DNA of 64,000 nucleotides from Glycomyces artemisiae (GCF_003002955.1 NZ_PVTJ01000013.1:1-64000), one strand, 5' to 3'; shown: positions 26,251 to 35,171, counted from the stretch's first letter. The notes: a model not told the origin generated them from the sequence alone. Program-made: numbers and translations.

Positions 26251-27368
26251 GCCGCACCCCGCAGCGGGACCGACGCGCGCAGCGTCCAGCCGCCGTCGGG
26301 TCCCGGCCCGGCGCTCGTCTCGCCGCCGAGGAGCGCCGCGCGCTCCGCCATCCCTTGCAGCCCGTGGCCGTCGCCCGAGGCCGGGCGCGGCGGCGCGCCG
26401 TCGTCGGCGACGGTGACCAGCGCCGCCGCATCGTCCACTTCGACCACTACCTCGATCCCCTTCGCTCCCCGGGAGTGCCTGCGCGCGTTGGTGACGCCCT
26501 CCTGCGCGATCCGGAACAGCGTCGAGGCGACGATGCTCGGGATCGCCACGGGCGCGTCGATCCGCACGTCCACCGGCGGCGGCCCCGGGTCGGCGAGGCG
26601 CGCCAGCTCCTCCAGGCCCGGCGTCGGCGCGAGGCCCGCCGGGGCGCGGAGCGTGCGCACGAGCGAGCGCATGTCCGCGAGCACCGCCTGCGCCTCGGAT
26701 TCGATGACCCGCAGCGACTCCGCGACCTGCGCCGGGTCCGCGGACGCGACCTGCGCGCGGATGACGATCGCCGAGACGTGGTGCGCGACCGTGTCGTGCA
26801 GGTCCCGCGCGAGCGCCTCCCGCTCCCGCGAGCGCACCGAGTCCGCCTGTCGGGCGCGGGATTCGACGCGCTCGCGCCGTAGCGCCCCGATGAGGCAGGC
26901 GCCGCCCATGAACGCCACCGCGGCGATGAGGTCGGCCACCGGGTCGCTCCCGAGGAGGCTCGTGAACACGAACCCGGCCGTCACGACTACGGCGCCGACG
27001 ACCCGGTCCCGTCCTGCGCCCCAGCGGAACACGGCGTACGGGACCGTGAGGAACGCGAACGTCGCCACCAGCGCGTTCGGCTCGATCCCCGCGATGCGGT
27101 GCGCGAGCGCGAAGGCCGACGTGGACGCCGTCATGACCGCGACGCTCGCCAGCGGCGCGGACCGGCGCCACAGCAGCACCGGGAGGATCGCGATCGTCAC
27201 CAGCACGGTTGCGAGCGGCCATTCGAGGTCGGGCCGCACCGCGCCCTCGAACACGGACACGAGGGCCACGCCCGCGATCAGGATCGCGTCCCGGGCCCTG
27301 GGGCCCTCGCCTCCGGCGGCGCGGGGCCGCGCCCACGCGCCGATCGCGATGCGCCGCAGACGGTTCAC
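26247..27368 (-). CDS. Sensor histidine kinase (HPK7 type)
   Basis: 373 residues from GTG 27368. Several membrane helices occupy residues about 28-165, then the phospho-acceptor motif RDLHDTVAHHVSAIVIRAQ, then HATPase_c with AQEGVTNARRHSRGA and GHGLQGMAERAALLGG. There is no large extracellular domain. Its start overlaps the stop of the upstream DUF2306 gene and its stop overlaps the regulator start, so all three are translationally coupled. The signal is unknown. Confidence 0.92.
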   Translation of the reverse strand: MNRLRRIAIGAWARPRAAGGEGPRARDAILIAGVALVSVFEGAVRPDLEWPLATVLVTIAILPVLLWRRSAPLASVAVMTASTSAFALAHRIAGIEPNALVATFAFLTVPYAVFRWGAGRDRVVGAVVVTAGFVFTSLLGSDPVADLIAAVAFMGGACLIGALRRERVESRARQADSVRSREREALARDLHDTVAHHVSAIVIRAQVASADPAQVAESLRVIESEAQAVLADMRSLVRTLRAPAGLAPTPGLEELARLADPGPPPVDVRIDAPVAIPSIVASTLFRIAQEGVTNARRHSRGAKGIEVVVEVDDAAALVTVADDGAPPRPASGDGHGLQGMAERAALLGGETSAGPGPDGGWTLRASVPLRGAA

Positions 27369-28039
27369 GCCGGGACCGCTTCGAGCCGCAGCGCCCGGCG
27401 GCGGCGGGCGACGACCCATTCCGCGACGAGCGCGTTGATGATCCACCCGGCGTCCATCTGCACGAGCCGCATGAGCGCGTCCGGCTCGCCGAAGACGATG
27501 AGCGCCGGGCCCGAGGTGAGGACCTGCGTGCCCGCGCCCATGCCGAGCGCGTACGCGCGGATCATCCACGAGCCGTGCGCGACGTAGTCGCGGCGTGCGA
27601 TGGCGGCGATCCCCAGGCCGATGAAGGCGAGCATGAGAGTGCCGACCACATACCGCGAGAAGGCGACCGGGCCGCTGTCGGTGGGCGGCACGTCGTAGAA
27701 GGCGGTCATCCACAGCCCTGTGGACGCGACGACGATTCCGGCCGGCACGAGGAGGTACCGCCCGGCGAAGCGGTGCCAGCCGTTGCGCCTGCGGCGCAGG
27801 CTCGGCAGGAACTGGAACGCGCCGACGATCGCGTACACGAGCGCGCCGAGGATGTGCATGACGACCGGCAGCGGCATCTGCATGAACCGGGCGTTCGCGT
27901 CGGTCTCCGGTGCGCCCGAGGCGATCTCGCCGATGCGGAACGCCCCGGCGATCGAGGGGACGAGCGCGAGGAGGATGAGCCCGGCGGCGATCATCCACTC
28001 GCGACGGTGGCGGGCTTGGAGGGGTGGGGTGGTGTCCAT
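27365..28039 (-). CDS. DUF2306 family membrane protein
   Basis: 224 residues with about seven membrane segments. Family features include MHILGALVYAIVGAFQFLP, RRRNGWHRFAGRYL and the His-containing loop DYVAHGSWMIRAYALG, in which histidines could bind heme or metal. Function is unknown in the literature I know. It is the first gene of a coupled operon with a two-component system, so it may be part of the sensing unit. ATG 28039 follows GAGGA; a frame to 28129 would overlap the iron-box promoter. Confidence 0.82.
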   Translation of the reverse strand: MDTTPPLQARHRREWMIAAGLILLALVPSIAGAFRIGEIASGAPETDANARFMQMPLPVVMHILGALVYAIVGAFQFLPSLRRRRNGWHRFAGRYLLVPAGIVVASTGLWMTAFYDVPPTDSGPVAFSRYVVGTLMLAFIGLGIAAIARRDYVAHGSWMIRAYALGMGAGTQVLTSGPALIVFGEPDALMRLVQMDAGWIINALVAEWVVARRRRALRLEAVPA

Positions 28040-28106
28040 ACGGCAATCCTCGCCGCGGCCGCGGTCCGGGCGCTTCAGCCATGTGGCCGGTTCTCCCCGG
28101 AGGTGC

Positions 28107-28136
28107 TTGTTAGGCGAGCCTAACTTCATGTAGGCT
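28107..28136 (+). promoter_or_regulatory. Promoter overlapped by a DtxR/IdeR-type iron box
   Basis: TTGTTA (28107-28112) and TAGGCT (28131-28136) are spaced by 18 bases. Between and over the -35 lies the perfect dyad GTTAGGC-GA-GCCTAAC (28109-28124). It matches about 15 of 19 positions of the mycobacterial IdeR consensus. This predicts iron-dependent repression of the DUF2470 gene. The divergent DUF2306 operon may share the control. Confidence 0.75.
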
Positions 28137-28185
28137 CAGCTAACTTCACGGCTTCGACCTCACGGTCCCGACGGAAGGAGGCGCC

Positions 28186-28971
28186 ATGCGCCCATCGGCT
28201 GCGGAGACGGCCCGCACCCTGGCCCGCGGACGGCTGCCCGGCCTCGTGCGCTTCGATGACGGCCACCTCGGCGGCCTCCCCGTCGCAGGCATCCGCCACG
28301 CCGCCGACCGCCTCGGGCGCCCGCTGCTCCTCGCCCCTGCGGGGGAGGAGCTCGCGGCCCGCCTCGCCCGCTCCGACGGCCCGGTCTGCCTGTCGCTCAC
28401 CGTCGACGACGTGCCGCCCCGACTCGGCGCCCCCAGCCTCGGCCGCGTCCGCATCGTCGGCACCCTGCACCAGGTGCCCGCCCGCGAGACCCGTTCGGCC
28501 GTCCTCGAATACGCGGCGTCGAGCGCCGACGCCGACCTCTTCGACGTCGGCTCCGACACCGGCGACCGCGTCGCGATCCACCGCCTCGAACCGTCGCGCA
28601 TCACCCTCAACCGCGGCGGCGCCACCGAGATCCTCGACCCCGCCGCGTACGCCGCCGCCGAGCCCGACCCGCTCCACGAATGCGAGCAGGACCTCCTCCA
28701 CGACCTCGCCGACCACCACCTGCCCCAGCTGGAGGACTACCTGCGCCGCCTCCTCGACGACCCCGCGGCCTTCGCGCACGGCTCGCCGCAGGCCATGCGC
28801 CTCGACCGCTACGGCATCGTCCTCGACCTCAACCCGGGCCCCGACTCCGCCGAGCGGCGCAGGTGGATGCGCCTGGAGTTCGCCCGCCCCGTCGCGGGGC
28901 AGCACGACCTCGCCCACCTGCTCCACCCGATCCTGTGCGCCCACCGCCGCTGCGGCGACGGGGACGACTGA
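28186..28971 (+). CDS. DUF2470 domain protein, HugZ-like heme utilisation family
   Basis: 261 residues. The first roughly 170 residues are a split-barrel FMN-binding-like fold (RPLLLAPAGEELAARLARS, SLTVDDVPPRLG). The C-terminal DUF2470 domain starts about 175 and contains ECEQDLLHDLADHH and the conserved MRLDRYGIVLDL. Proteins of this family bind or break down heme to release iron. AAGGAGG precedes ATG 28186. The iron box upstream supports a role in iron acquisition. It ends in a strong hairpin shared with a convergent gene. Confidence 0.85.
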   Translation: MRPSAAETARTLARGRLPGLVRFDDGHLGGLPVAGIRHAADRLGRPLLLAPAGEELAARLARSDGPVCLSLTVDDVPPRLGAPSLGRVRIVGTLHQVPARETRSAVLEYAASSADADLFDVGSDTGDRVAIHRLEPSRITLNRGGATEILDPAAYAAAEPDPLHECEQDLLHDLADHHLPQLEDYLRRLLDDPAAFAHGSPQAMRLDRYGIVLDLNPGPDSAERRRWMRLEFARPVAGQHDLAHLLHPILCAHRRCGDGDD

Positions 28972-28998
28972 GGGCCGGGCCCGCCGCGGGCCCGGCCC
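28972..28998. terminator. Bidirectional terminator hairpin
   Basis: Twelve-base perfect arms GGGCCGGGCCCG and CGGGCCCGGCCC around CCG, followed by CTTTC on the plus strand. It starts right after the DUF2470 stop and lies between convergent genes. Confidence 0.85.
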
Positions 28999-29007
28999 CT
29001 TTCATCA

Positions 29008-30084
29008 CTAACCGCACTCCCAGAGCACGGCCTTCAGGATGTGGTTCCCGCCCTCGTCCTCACCGGCGAACACCTGGCCCGCCAGCCGGTCCCCGTCCTC
29101 GCTCACCGCGGAGACCATGTCCCCGAACCAGTTCTGGGCCGGATCGACCAGGCCCGGCAGGAACGTGAGGTCGCTGTCCGCGTCCACGACCGCGGCCTCC
29201 GGGTCTCTCGCGCCGCCCGTGAGCCCGTCCTCGTTGACCGCCGGGGCGTAGTTGAGCTTCAGCACCTCGACGGTGCCGTCCTCCAGGTTCCAGCGGACCG
29301 CGTTCTCCTCCTCGGTCGTGAGCAGGTAGCCGACGGCCCATTCGCCCGCGATGTCGTTGGTGTAGAAGGCCATCACCGCGGCGGGGTCGACCCAGTCGGG
29401 CAGCGCCAGCTCCTCGCCGGTCCCGTCGGCGTGCCACACGTACGGCGCGTGCGTCCCGTCGTCGTAGTTGACGCCCCCGGCGATGTTTCCCTCGTCGTCG
29501 ATGGCGTTGGCGCTGCCGCTGCTCGCGCCCTCCGGGAGCGGGAGCGCCTCGGGCTTGACCTCGCCTTCGCGCCAGACCACCGGCACGATCACGTCCTGGC
29601 CGTTCATGCCGACGATGTCGCCGTCGTCGTTGATGTCGTTGGCGGCGCCGCCGTCGTTCGCGGCCAGCTCGGAGAGCACGCCGTCCTCGTAGACGTAGGG
29701 CCGGATGCCGCCGTCGACCCAGGCCGAGCCGACCGCGACCCCGTCCTCGTTCACGCCGCTGAGCGACTGGTCCTCGCCGGGCATCGGGACCTCGGTGACC
29801 TCGCCGTCCTCGTACAGGTACGGGTAGCGCTCGTAGGTCTCCAGCCCGGCCGGGTAGGCCCGGTAGGCGACCACGGACCCGTCGCCGCTCATGCCCGTGA
29901 CGATGCTGAAGTACTTGTCCTCCGGCATCGGGAGCTCCTGGAGCACGCACGCGTCCTCCTCCGGCGCGGCGACCGCCGCCTGCCCCGGCATGACCGCGGC
30001 CGCTGTGGCGGCAGCCGTCAGCGCACCGCCCGCCGCCAGCACGCGGCGGATCCGGGTTCCCAACGGCTCGTTCGTGTTCGGCAC
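29008..30084 (-). CDS. Secreted repeat protein with HAF-like beta-propeller repeats
   Basis: 358 residues. A signal peptide (basic RIRRVLAAGG, then an alanine-rich core) ends near VAAPEEDA. The mature part is acidic and consists of about six repeats with a glycine-aspartate turn, for example GVNEDGVAVGSAW, DINDDGDIVGMNG and AIDDEGNIAGGVNY. Such extracellular HAF-type repeats form a propeller. Cysteines occur only near both ends (CVLQ and the final LWECG), suggesting a closing disulfide. GTG 30084 follows AAAGGACG. Function is unknown, and there is no catalytic motif. Confidence 0.8.
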   Translation of the reverse strand: MPNTNEPLGTRIRRVLAAGGALTAAATAAAVMPGQAAVAAPEEDACVLQELPMPEDKYFSIVTGMSGDGSVVAYRAYPAGLETYERYPYLYEDGEVTEVPMPGEDQSLSGVNEDGVAVGSAWVDGGIRPYVYEDGVLSELAANDGGAANDINDDGDIVGMNGQDVIVPVVWREGEVKPEALPLPEGASSGSANAIDDEGNIAGGVNYDDGTHAPYVWHADGTGEELALPDWVDPAAVMAFYTNDIAGEWAVGYLLTTEEENAVRWNLEDGTVEVLKLNYAPAVNEDGLTGGARDPEAAVVDADSDLTFLPGLVDPAQNWFGDMVSAVSEDGDRLAGQVFAGEDEGGNHILKAVLWECG

Positions 30085-30261
30085 GATGTCGTCCTTTCGT
30101 GGGGATGCCGGGGCGCCTCGCCCCGGCCGCACCAATTACGCGTGCCCGACTCGCGTGCGTTGCCGCGATTCCGGCGAAATCCGCGTGACCCTCCGACCAC
30201 GTGCTTGCCCCGCCGGTGCATCCTGTGACGGACCGTTCCGACCTACTTTCGGGAGCCGACC

Positions 30262-30765
30262 ATGGGCGACGACTCCAAGCGTCCCCACCCCGCACTCGTC
30301 GCGCTGCTCCTCGCGGTGTCCGTCCTCATGCTCGCCATGTTCCCCCTTGCGCTGTACGCCAACACCATGGCCTTGATCGACGGCTACAAGGCGTCCCACG
30401 GCACCGCTGGAACCCCCGGCACCGCCACCGTGGAGTCGGCCGTCGACACGAGCGACGAACAGGTCTGCCGGGGCACCTTCACCCCCGACGACGGCGGCCC
30501 CGCCACCGACGCCCGCATCGAAGTCGAGGGCCGCTGCGAGGAGGGCCAGCAAGTGGAAGCCCACTTCATGCCCGGCCGCTCCACGCTCTTCACCGGCTAC
30601 TCCGAACCCCGCGCCTGGGCCGCGGGCGCCGGCGACTGGGGCGCCTTCATCCCCCTCGTCGTCCTCTTCGGCCTGCTCAGCCTCCCCCTCGTCCTCCTCG
30701 TCTGGATGATCGTCGCCAAGCTGGCAAAACGCCTCCTCAACGGCCCCGCCGCCCCCACCATCTGA
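30262..30765 (+). CDS. Hypothetical membrane protein (DUF3592-like topology)
   Basis: 167 residues. One N-terminal membrane helix (about 11-35), an extracytoplasmic region of about 80 residues with two cysteines (VCRGTF and EGRCEEG) likely to form a disulfide, and a second helix near 130-155. The outside region contains a short beta-rich unit. ATG 30262 is preceded by GGGAG. Function is not recognised. Confidence 0.7.
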   Translation: MGDDSKRPHPALVALLLAVSVLMLAMFPLALYANTMALIDGYKASHGTAGTPGTATVESAVDTSDEQVCRGTFTPDDGGPATDARIEVEGRCEEGQQVEAHFMPGRSTLFTGYSEPRAWAAGAGDWGAFIPLVVLFGLLSLPLVLLVWMIVAKLAKRLLNGPAAPTI

Positions 30766-30866
30766 CCTCCCGCCCCAGGTCAACCCCCACCACCCCACCC
30801 CGAATACCGAGCAGCGCTCCCGCGCCGAAGTGCTGTACCCTTGCGAAGGCCGCGCAGCGGCCAAAC

Positions 30867-30940
30867 CGGGACGTGGCGCAGCTTGGTAGCGCACTCGCTT
30901 TGGGAGCGAGGGGTCGCAGGTTCAAATCCTGTCGTCCCGA
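30867..30940 (+). tRNA. tRNA-Pro (anticodon TGG)
   Basis: A full cloverleaf: acceptor CGGGACG pairs with CGTCCCG, discriminator A. The anticodon arm is CTCGC-TTTGGGA-GCGAG with anticodon TGG. The T arm is GCAGGTTCAAATCCTGT. CCA is not encoded. A TetR gene lies downstream on the other strand. Confidence 0.96.
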
Positions 30941-30995
30941 CTCAAAACCGCAGTTCGCATGCGGTTCCTTGGGCTGGGGAACGTCGCCTGGGGGA

Positions 30996-31589
30996 TCAGG
31001 CTGACAGTCCCTTGAGCATCGTCTCAAGGGCACGGTCCCAGAGGCGGTCGGCCTCGGTTCGGTCGCCTAGTGCGCCTCGCAGTTCCAGGCTGCACATGCC
31101 GTGGACGAGGCCGTTGAGGCCCACCGCGACCTCGTACGGGTCCGCCGGGGCGAACGCGCCCTCGTCGATGCACCGGTCCACCGCCGCGACCAGTGCGTCG
31201 AAGGTCGGCCGGATCTCCGCCGAGGCCGCTTCGTCGGGTCGGAACTCCGGGACCGGCCTGCCGAACATCAGCTCGTACAGGTGGGGGTTGGTGAGCGCGT
31301 TCTCGCGGTAGGCGCGGCCCAGGGCGCGCAGGTCGACGACCGGGTCCTCCGTGGCGGGGATCTTCGCGAACGCGTCCGCCAAGCGGGCGAACCCGGCCAG
31401 GAACATTTCGCGGACCAGTCCGCCCTTGTCGCCGAAGAGGCTGTAGACCGCGGTGGTCGAGACCCCGGCCAGCTGGGCGACGCGCCTGGTGCTCAGCGCC
31501 GCAGGGCCTTCAGTGCTCAGGACGCGTCCTGCGGCGTCGATCAGTGCTCGGCGCAGTTCGTCGTAGTCGCGGTTCCGGGGTCTTGCCAT
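30996..31589 (-). CDS. TetR-family transcriptional repressor
   Basis: About 197 residues. The N-terminal helix-turn-helix is RRVAQLAGVSTTAVYSLFGD, followed by KGGLVREMF. The C-terminal domain (HLYELMFGRPVPEF, later VAVGLNGLVHGMCSLELRG) is the TetR_C WHG-like form of actinobacteria. It is transcribed away from an NAD(P)-binding protein gene across a 24-base dyad, so it probably represses both. The start is uncertain: ATG 31589 (MARPRNRD) or 31601. Confidence 0.9.
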   Translation of the reverse strand: MARPRNRDYDELRRALIDAAGRVLSTEGPAALSTRRVAQLAGVSTTAVYSLFGDKGGLVREMFLAGFARLADAFAKIPATEDPVVDLRALGRAYRENALTNPHLYELMFGRPVPEFRPDEAASAEIRPTFDALVAAVDRCIDEGAFAPADPYEVAVGLNGLVHGMCSLELRGALGDRTEADRLWDRALETMLKGLSA

Positions 31590-31605
31590 GCGGACCATCA
31601 TAGCG

Positions 31606-31629
31606 TAACGTTGTTACATAACAGCGTTA
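31606..31629. promoter_or_regulatory. Operator dyad between the TetR gene and the epimerase-like gene
   Basis: Arms TAACGTTGTTA (31606-31616) and TAACAGCGTTA (31619-31629) match at 10 of 11 positions as an inverted repeat around CA. The position, between divergent genes and close to both starts, is typical of a TetR operator. Confidence 0.7.
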
Positions 31630-31648
31630 TCAAACTGAGGAGTCCGTC

Positions 31649-32581
31649 ATGTCAGAACTGCACGTCGTGCTCGGAGCGACCGGAGGCGTCGGCCGGGCCG
31701 TGACCGCCGAGCTGACCGCCCGCGGGCATCGCGTCCGCACCGTCAGCCGCAACGGGGGCGGCGGGGCCGAAGAGCTCCGCGCCGACATCACCACTGCCGA
31801 AGGGGCCGTCGCCGCCTGCGAGGGGGCTTCCGTCGTCTACCAGTGCGCCCAACCGCCCTACGGCCGGTGGGCCGCGGAGTTCACGGGCCTCACCGAGACC
31901 GTCCTGGCCGGTGTCGAGGCCGCCGGAGCGAAGCTGGTCATGGCCGACAACCTCTACGTCTACGGACCGGTCGACCGGCCCATGACCGAGGACATGCCGC
32001 ACGCCGCCGACTTCCCCAAGGGCAGGGCCCGCGCCGCGGTGGACCGGATGATCCTCGAATCCCACGAGGCCGGGCGGATCCGCGCGACCTTCGGCCGCGC
32101 CTCCGACTACTACGGACCCGGCGGTCTCAACACCGTCTTCGGGCCGACCGTCTTCACCGCCGCGCTGCGCGGCGGGACCGCCCGCTGGCTCGGCGACCTG
32201 GACCAGCCGCACACCGTCGCCTACCTGCCCGACGTCGCCGCCGCCCTGGTCACCCTCGGCGAACGCGACGAGGCCGACGGGCGCGCCTGGCACCTGCCCG
32301 CCGCCATGCCGGTCACCGGCCGCGAATTCCTCGACCTGGTCAGGGAGACGGCCGGAACCGGGGGCAGGTCAGCCGGTCTCGGGCGCGGGATGCAGCGCCT
32401 CATCGGCCTGTTCAGCCCGATCGTCCGCGAGATGGGGGAGACCTGGTACCAGCGCGACCGCCCGTTCGTCGCGGACGACTCCGCGTTCCGGGACACGTTC
32501 GGCCCGGTCCGGGTCACCTCCCATGAGGACGGTGTCGCCGCGACCCTCGACTGGTTCCGGAACGCCGATCCCGGTCGCTGA
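31649..32581 (+). CDS. NAD(P)-dependent epimerase/dehydratase-like protein (atypical SDR)
   Basis: 310 residues. The nucleotide-binding loop is LGATGGVGRAVTAEL at the N-terminus. YVYGP and KGRARAAVDRMI stand where the extended SDR has its Tyr-x-x-x-Lys. The Tyr/Lys spacing is not classical, so it may be an NmrA-like sensor or a reductase. ATG 31649 follows GAGGAG. It is controlled, by position, by the divergent TetR repressor. Substrate unknown. Confidence 0.82.
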   Translation: MSELHVVLGATGGVGRAVTAELTARGHRVRTVSRNGGGGAEELRADITTAEGAVAACEGASVVYQCAQPPYGRWAAEFTGLTETVLAGVEAAGAKLVMADNLYVYGPVDRPMTEDMPHAADFPKGRARAAVDRMILESHEAGRIRATFGRASDYYGPGGLNTVFGPTVFTAALRGGTARWLGDLDQPHTVAYLPDVAAALVTLGERDEADGRAWHLPAAMPVTGREFLDLVRETAGTGGRSAGLGRGMQRLIGLFSPIVREMGETWYQRDRPFVADDSAFRDTFGPVRVTSHEDGVAATLDWFRNADPGR

Positions 32582-32638
32582 TCCAGGCGGCGGTCGGCGA
32601 ACCTCAGAGTCTGCTCGGAGTTTGCTCAGGGTCGGCTC

Positions 32639-32679
32639 AAGCGAACGCTTTCACACTTTCCAACACGTCTCACCGTGTT
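32639..32679 (+). promoter_or_regulatory. Palindromes upstream of the alpha-galactosidase gene
   Basis: AAGCG-AA-CGCTT (32639-32650) resembles the dyad operators of LacI-family sugar repressors. A second dyad, AACACG-TCTCAC-CGTGTT, lies at 32662-32679. Both sit 65-105 bases before the GH27 start, where a promoter is expected. The regulator is not encoded nearby. Confidence 0.5.
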
Positions 32680-32742
32680 CTAACGTCGATAAATGTGCAT
32701 GTCTGTCGATGGCATGCGGTCGACGTCTGCAAGGAGGCAGCG

Positions 32743-34773
32743 ATGAGACCCCTACCCCTTCCCCTCGAACCCCGCCGCGCCAGGACCGCCGCGCTGGCCG
32801 CCGTCGCGGTAGCGGTGGTCCTGCTGGGCGCGGCGCCCGCGGTCGCGAAGCCCGGTCACGGTGGCGGCGGCCAGGAGGAGACCGCCGCCGACACGCCGCC
32901 GATGGGGTTCAACAACTGGAACGCCACCGGCTGCGGCGAGGACTTCAACGAGGAGATGATCATGGGCATGGCCGATCTCTTCGTCGAGAAGGGACTGAAA
33001 GAGGCCGGCTACGAGTACATCAACCTCGACGACTGCTGGGCCGAGTACGACCGCGACGCCGACGGCAAGCTCGTGGTCGACGCCGAGCGCTTCCCCTCCG
33101 GGTTCGAGGCCCTGGCCGACTACATCCACGACAGGGGCCTGAAGTTCGGCGTCTACACCAGTGCCGGGACGCGCACGTGCTCGGGGGAGATGCCCGGGTC
33201 GCTCGGCCACGAGGCGGGCGACGCGCAGCAGTTCGCCGACTGGGGCGTGGACTACCTCAAGTACGACAACTGCAACAACCAGGGCGTGCCGGCCGAGGAG
33301 CGCTACGGCGCGATGGGCGAGGCGCTGGAGGCGACCGGCCGCGACATCGTCTACAGCATCTGCGAATGGGGCGACAACGAGCCGTGGACCGGCTGGGCCG
33401 CCGAGGTCGGCGGCGACCTGTGGCGCACCACGTTCGACATCAGCGACACCTACGCCAGCATGCTGTCGATCTTCAAGGAGAACGTGGAGCTCGCCGAGTA
33501 CGCCGGGCCCGGGGGCTGGAACGACCCGGACATGCTCCAGATCGGCAACGGCGGCATGACCGACACCGAGTACCGCAGCCATTTCAGCCTCTGGGCCATG
33601 ATGGCCGCGCCGCTGCTGATCGGCACCGACCTGCGCGACGCCACGGACGCGACGTACGAGATCCTCGGCAATGACGAGGTCATCGCCGTCGACCAGGACC
33701 GCCTCGGGCAGCAGGCTGCGGTCGTGTCCTCCGAGGACGGCCGGTGGGTGCTGAAGAAGCAGCTCGCCGACGGCAGCTATGCGGTCGCCCTGTTCAACGA
33801 GACCGGTGCGGCCCAGCGGATCGCGACGTCGGCCGACGAGGTCGGGCTGCCTCACCGCGGCTCCTACGCGCTGCGCGACCTGTGGGAGCACGAGACGGCG
33901 ACGACGACCGGGACGATCGCCGCCACGGTGCCCGCGCACGGCACCGTCGTCTACCGCGTCTCGACCCGCCCCTCCCCGGCCGCGCCCGCGGCCGTCGAGG
34001 TCGGCGGCACCGACCTCGGCGTCGTCGAGGCCGGTGAGGACGCCGTGCTCGACGCGACCGCGACCAACCTCGGCTCCGGCACCGTCCAGCACGTCTCCGT
34101 CGAGGTCGACGGCCCCGAGGACTGGGACGTCGAAGCGACGACCGGCACGAGCGCCCGGACCCTCCGCAGCGGCAAGACCCTCACGACCGCTTGGGAGACG
34201 ACCGTCCCCGACGGCGCCGAGCCGGGGACGTACGAGTTCGCCGTGACCGTCGCCTACCGCTCGAACGGCAAGGCGGTCGAACGGGAGCTGACGCTCACCG
34301 CCCGCGTCGCCGAACCGCCGCCGGCGGGTACTTCCTATGTGAGCGACCTGGAATGGCTCTCCTCGGTCAACCAGATCGGCCCGGTCGAACGCGACACCGC
34401 CGTGGGCTTCACCGCCGAGGGCGACGGCGGGCCGATCACCATTCGCGGCACCGTCTACGACAAGGGCCTGGGCGCCGGGGCGCCCAGCTCGGTCGAGGTC
34501 TACCTCGGCGGCCGCTGCACCGCGTTCAATGCAGTCGTCGGCTTCGACGACTCCAGCCGCGGCGAAGGCGCCGTGGTCTTCTCGGTGCTCGTGGACGGCG
34601 AGGAGGCCGCCGCCAGCGGTGAACTCACGAATGCCGATGCGGCCCAGGCGCTGACGGCCGACCTGGCCGGCGCGAGCACTGTCGAGCTGGTCGCCGAGGC
34701 CGTCGGCGGCGGAGGCGGCTTCCGCATCCTGGCCGCGGACTGGGCCGACGCGGCGATCACCTGCGCGGCCTGA
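32743..34773 (+). CDS. Secreted GH27 alpha-galactosidase with NEW3-type and NPCBM domains
   Basis: 676 residues. A signal peptide (arginine-rich start, hydrophobic 17-35, AVAKP) is followed by the GH27 barrel (PPMGFNNWNATGCGEDFNE). The nucleophile is Asp175 in YLKYDNCN and the acid/base Asp232 in WRTTFDI. A beta-sandwich follows to about 420, then an immunoglobulin-like NEW3 domain (about 425-520), then a C-terminal NPCBM domain (about 525-676: SYVSDLEWLSSVNQIGPVER). It removes alpha-galactose from galactomannan or oligosaccharides outside the cell. ATG 32743 follows AAGGAGG. Confidence 0.94.
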   Translation: MRPLPLPLEPRRARTAALAAVAVAVVLLGAAPAVAKPGHGGGGQEETAADTPPMGFNNWNATGCGEDFNEEMIMGMADLFVEKGLKEAGYEYINLDDCWAEYDRDADGKLVVDAERFPSGFEALADYIHDRGLKFGVYTSAGTRTCSGEMPGSLGHEAGDAQQFADWGVDYLKYDNCNNQGVPAEERYGAMGEALEATGRDIVYSICEWGDNEPWTGWAAEVGGDLWRTTFDISDTYASMLSIFKENVELAEYAGPGGWNDPDMLQIGNGGMTDTEYRSHFSLWAMMAAPLLIGTDLRDATDATYEILGNDEVIAVDQDRLGQQAAVVSSEDGRWVLKKQLADGSYAVALFNETGAAQRIATSADEVGLPHRGSYALRDLWEHETATTTGTIAATVPAHGTVVYRVSTRPSPAAPAAVEVGGTDLGVVEAGEDAVLDATATNLGSGTVQHVSVEVDGPEDWDVEATTGTSARTLRSGKTLTTAWETTVPDGAEPGTYEFAVTVAYRSNGKAVERELTLTARVAEPPPAGTSYVSDLEWLSSVNQIGPVERDTAVGFTAEGDGGPITIRGTVYDKGLGAGAPSSVEVYLGGRCTAFNAVVGFDDSSRGEGAVVFSVLVDGEEAAASGELTNADAAQALTADLAGASTVELVAEAVGGGGGFRILAADWADAAITCAA

Positions 34774-34844
34774 CACCGCAGCGGCCGGTCGCCACCGGCG
34801 ACCGGCCGCACCCGAACCGCAACGCGGACAAGGAGCAGCGCACC

Positions 34845-35171
34845 ATGGCCAAGATACCTGCACCTGCGGCTCTCCGCGGCGAGAACGGCGCGGTCCTCTC
34901 ATCGAGGGCGGTGATCGCCACCCGTCTCGCGGGCCGGTACGCCGACCTGCTCGCCCAGCGACTCGGCGACAAGGCCGACGTCGAACCTCTCCCCGGCGGG
35001 TACCGCCTCAGCTTCAGCGGCGGCGAGGGACTCGTCGGCTGCGGTCCGGACACGTTGTCGCTCATCGCCATCGCCGACGACGTCCCCTCGCTCGTCGGCC
35101 TCCGCGACCTCCTGCGGATCACGATCGAACGCCTCGGGCACCGGGACCGACTGCGGGTGCACTGGAACTAG
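34845..35171 (+). CDS. DUF2218 family protein
   Basis: 108 residues. The pattern AVIATRLAGRYADLLAQRLG, LPGGYRLSFSGGEG and the final helix TIERLGHRDRLRVHWN is that of DUF2218, a small alpha-beta domain often found near siderophore or metal transport genes. ATG 34845 follows AAGGAG. It lies 71 bases after the alpha-galactosidase gene and is probably unrelated to it. Confidence 0.75.
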   Translation: MAKIPAPAALRGENGAVLSSRAVIATRLAGRYADLLAQRLGDKADVEPLPGGYRLSFSGGEGLVGCGPDTLSLIAIADDVPSLVGLRDLLRITIERLGHRDRLRVHWN

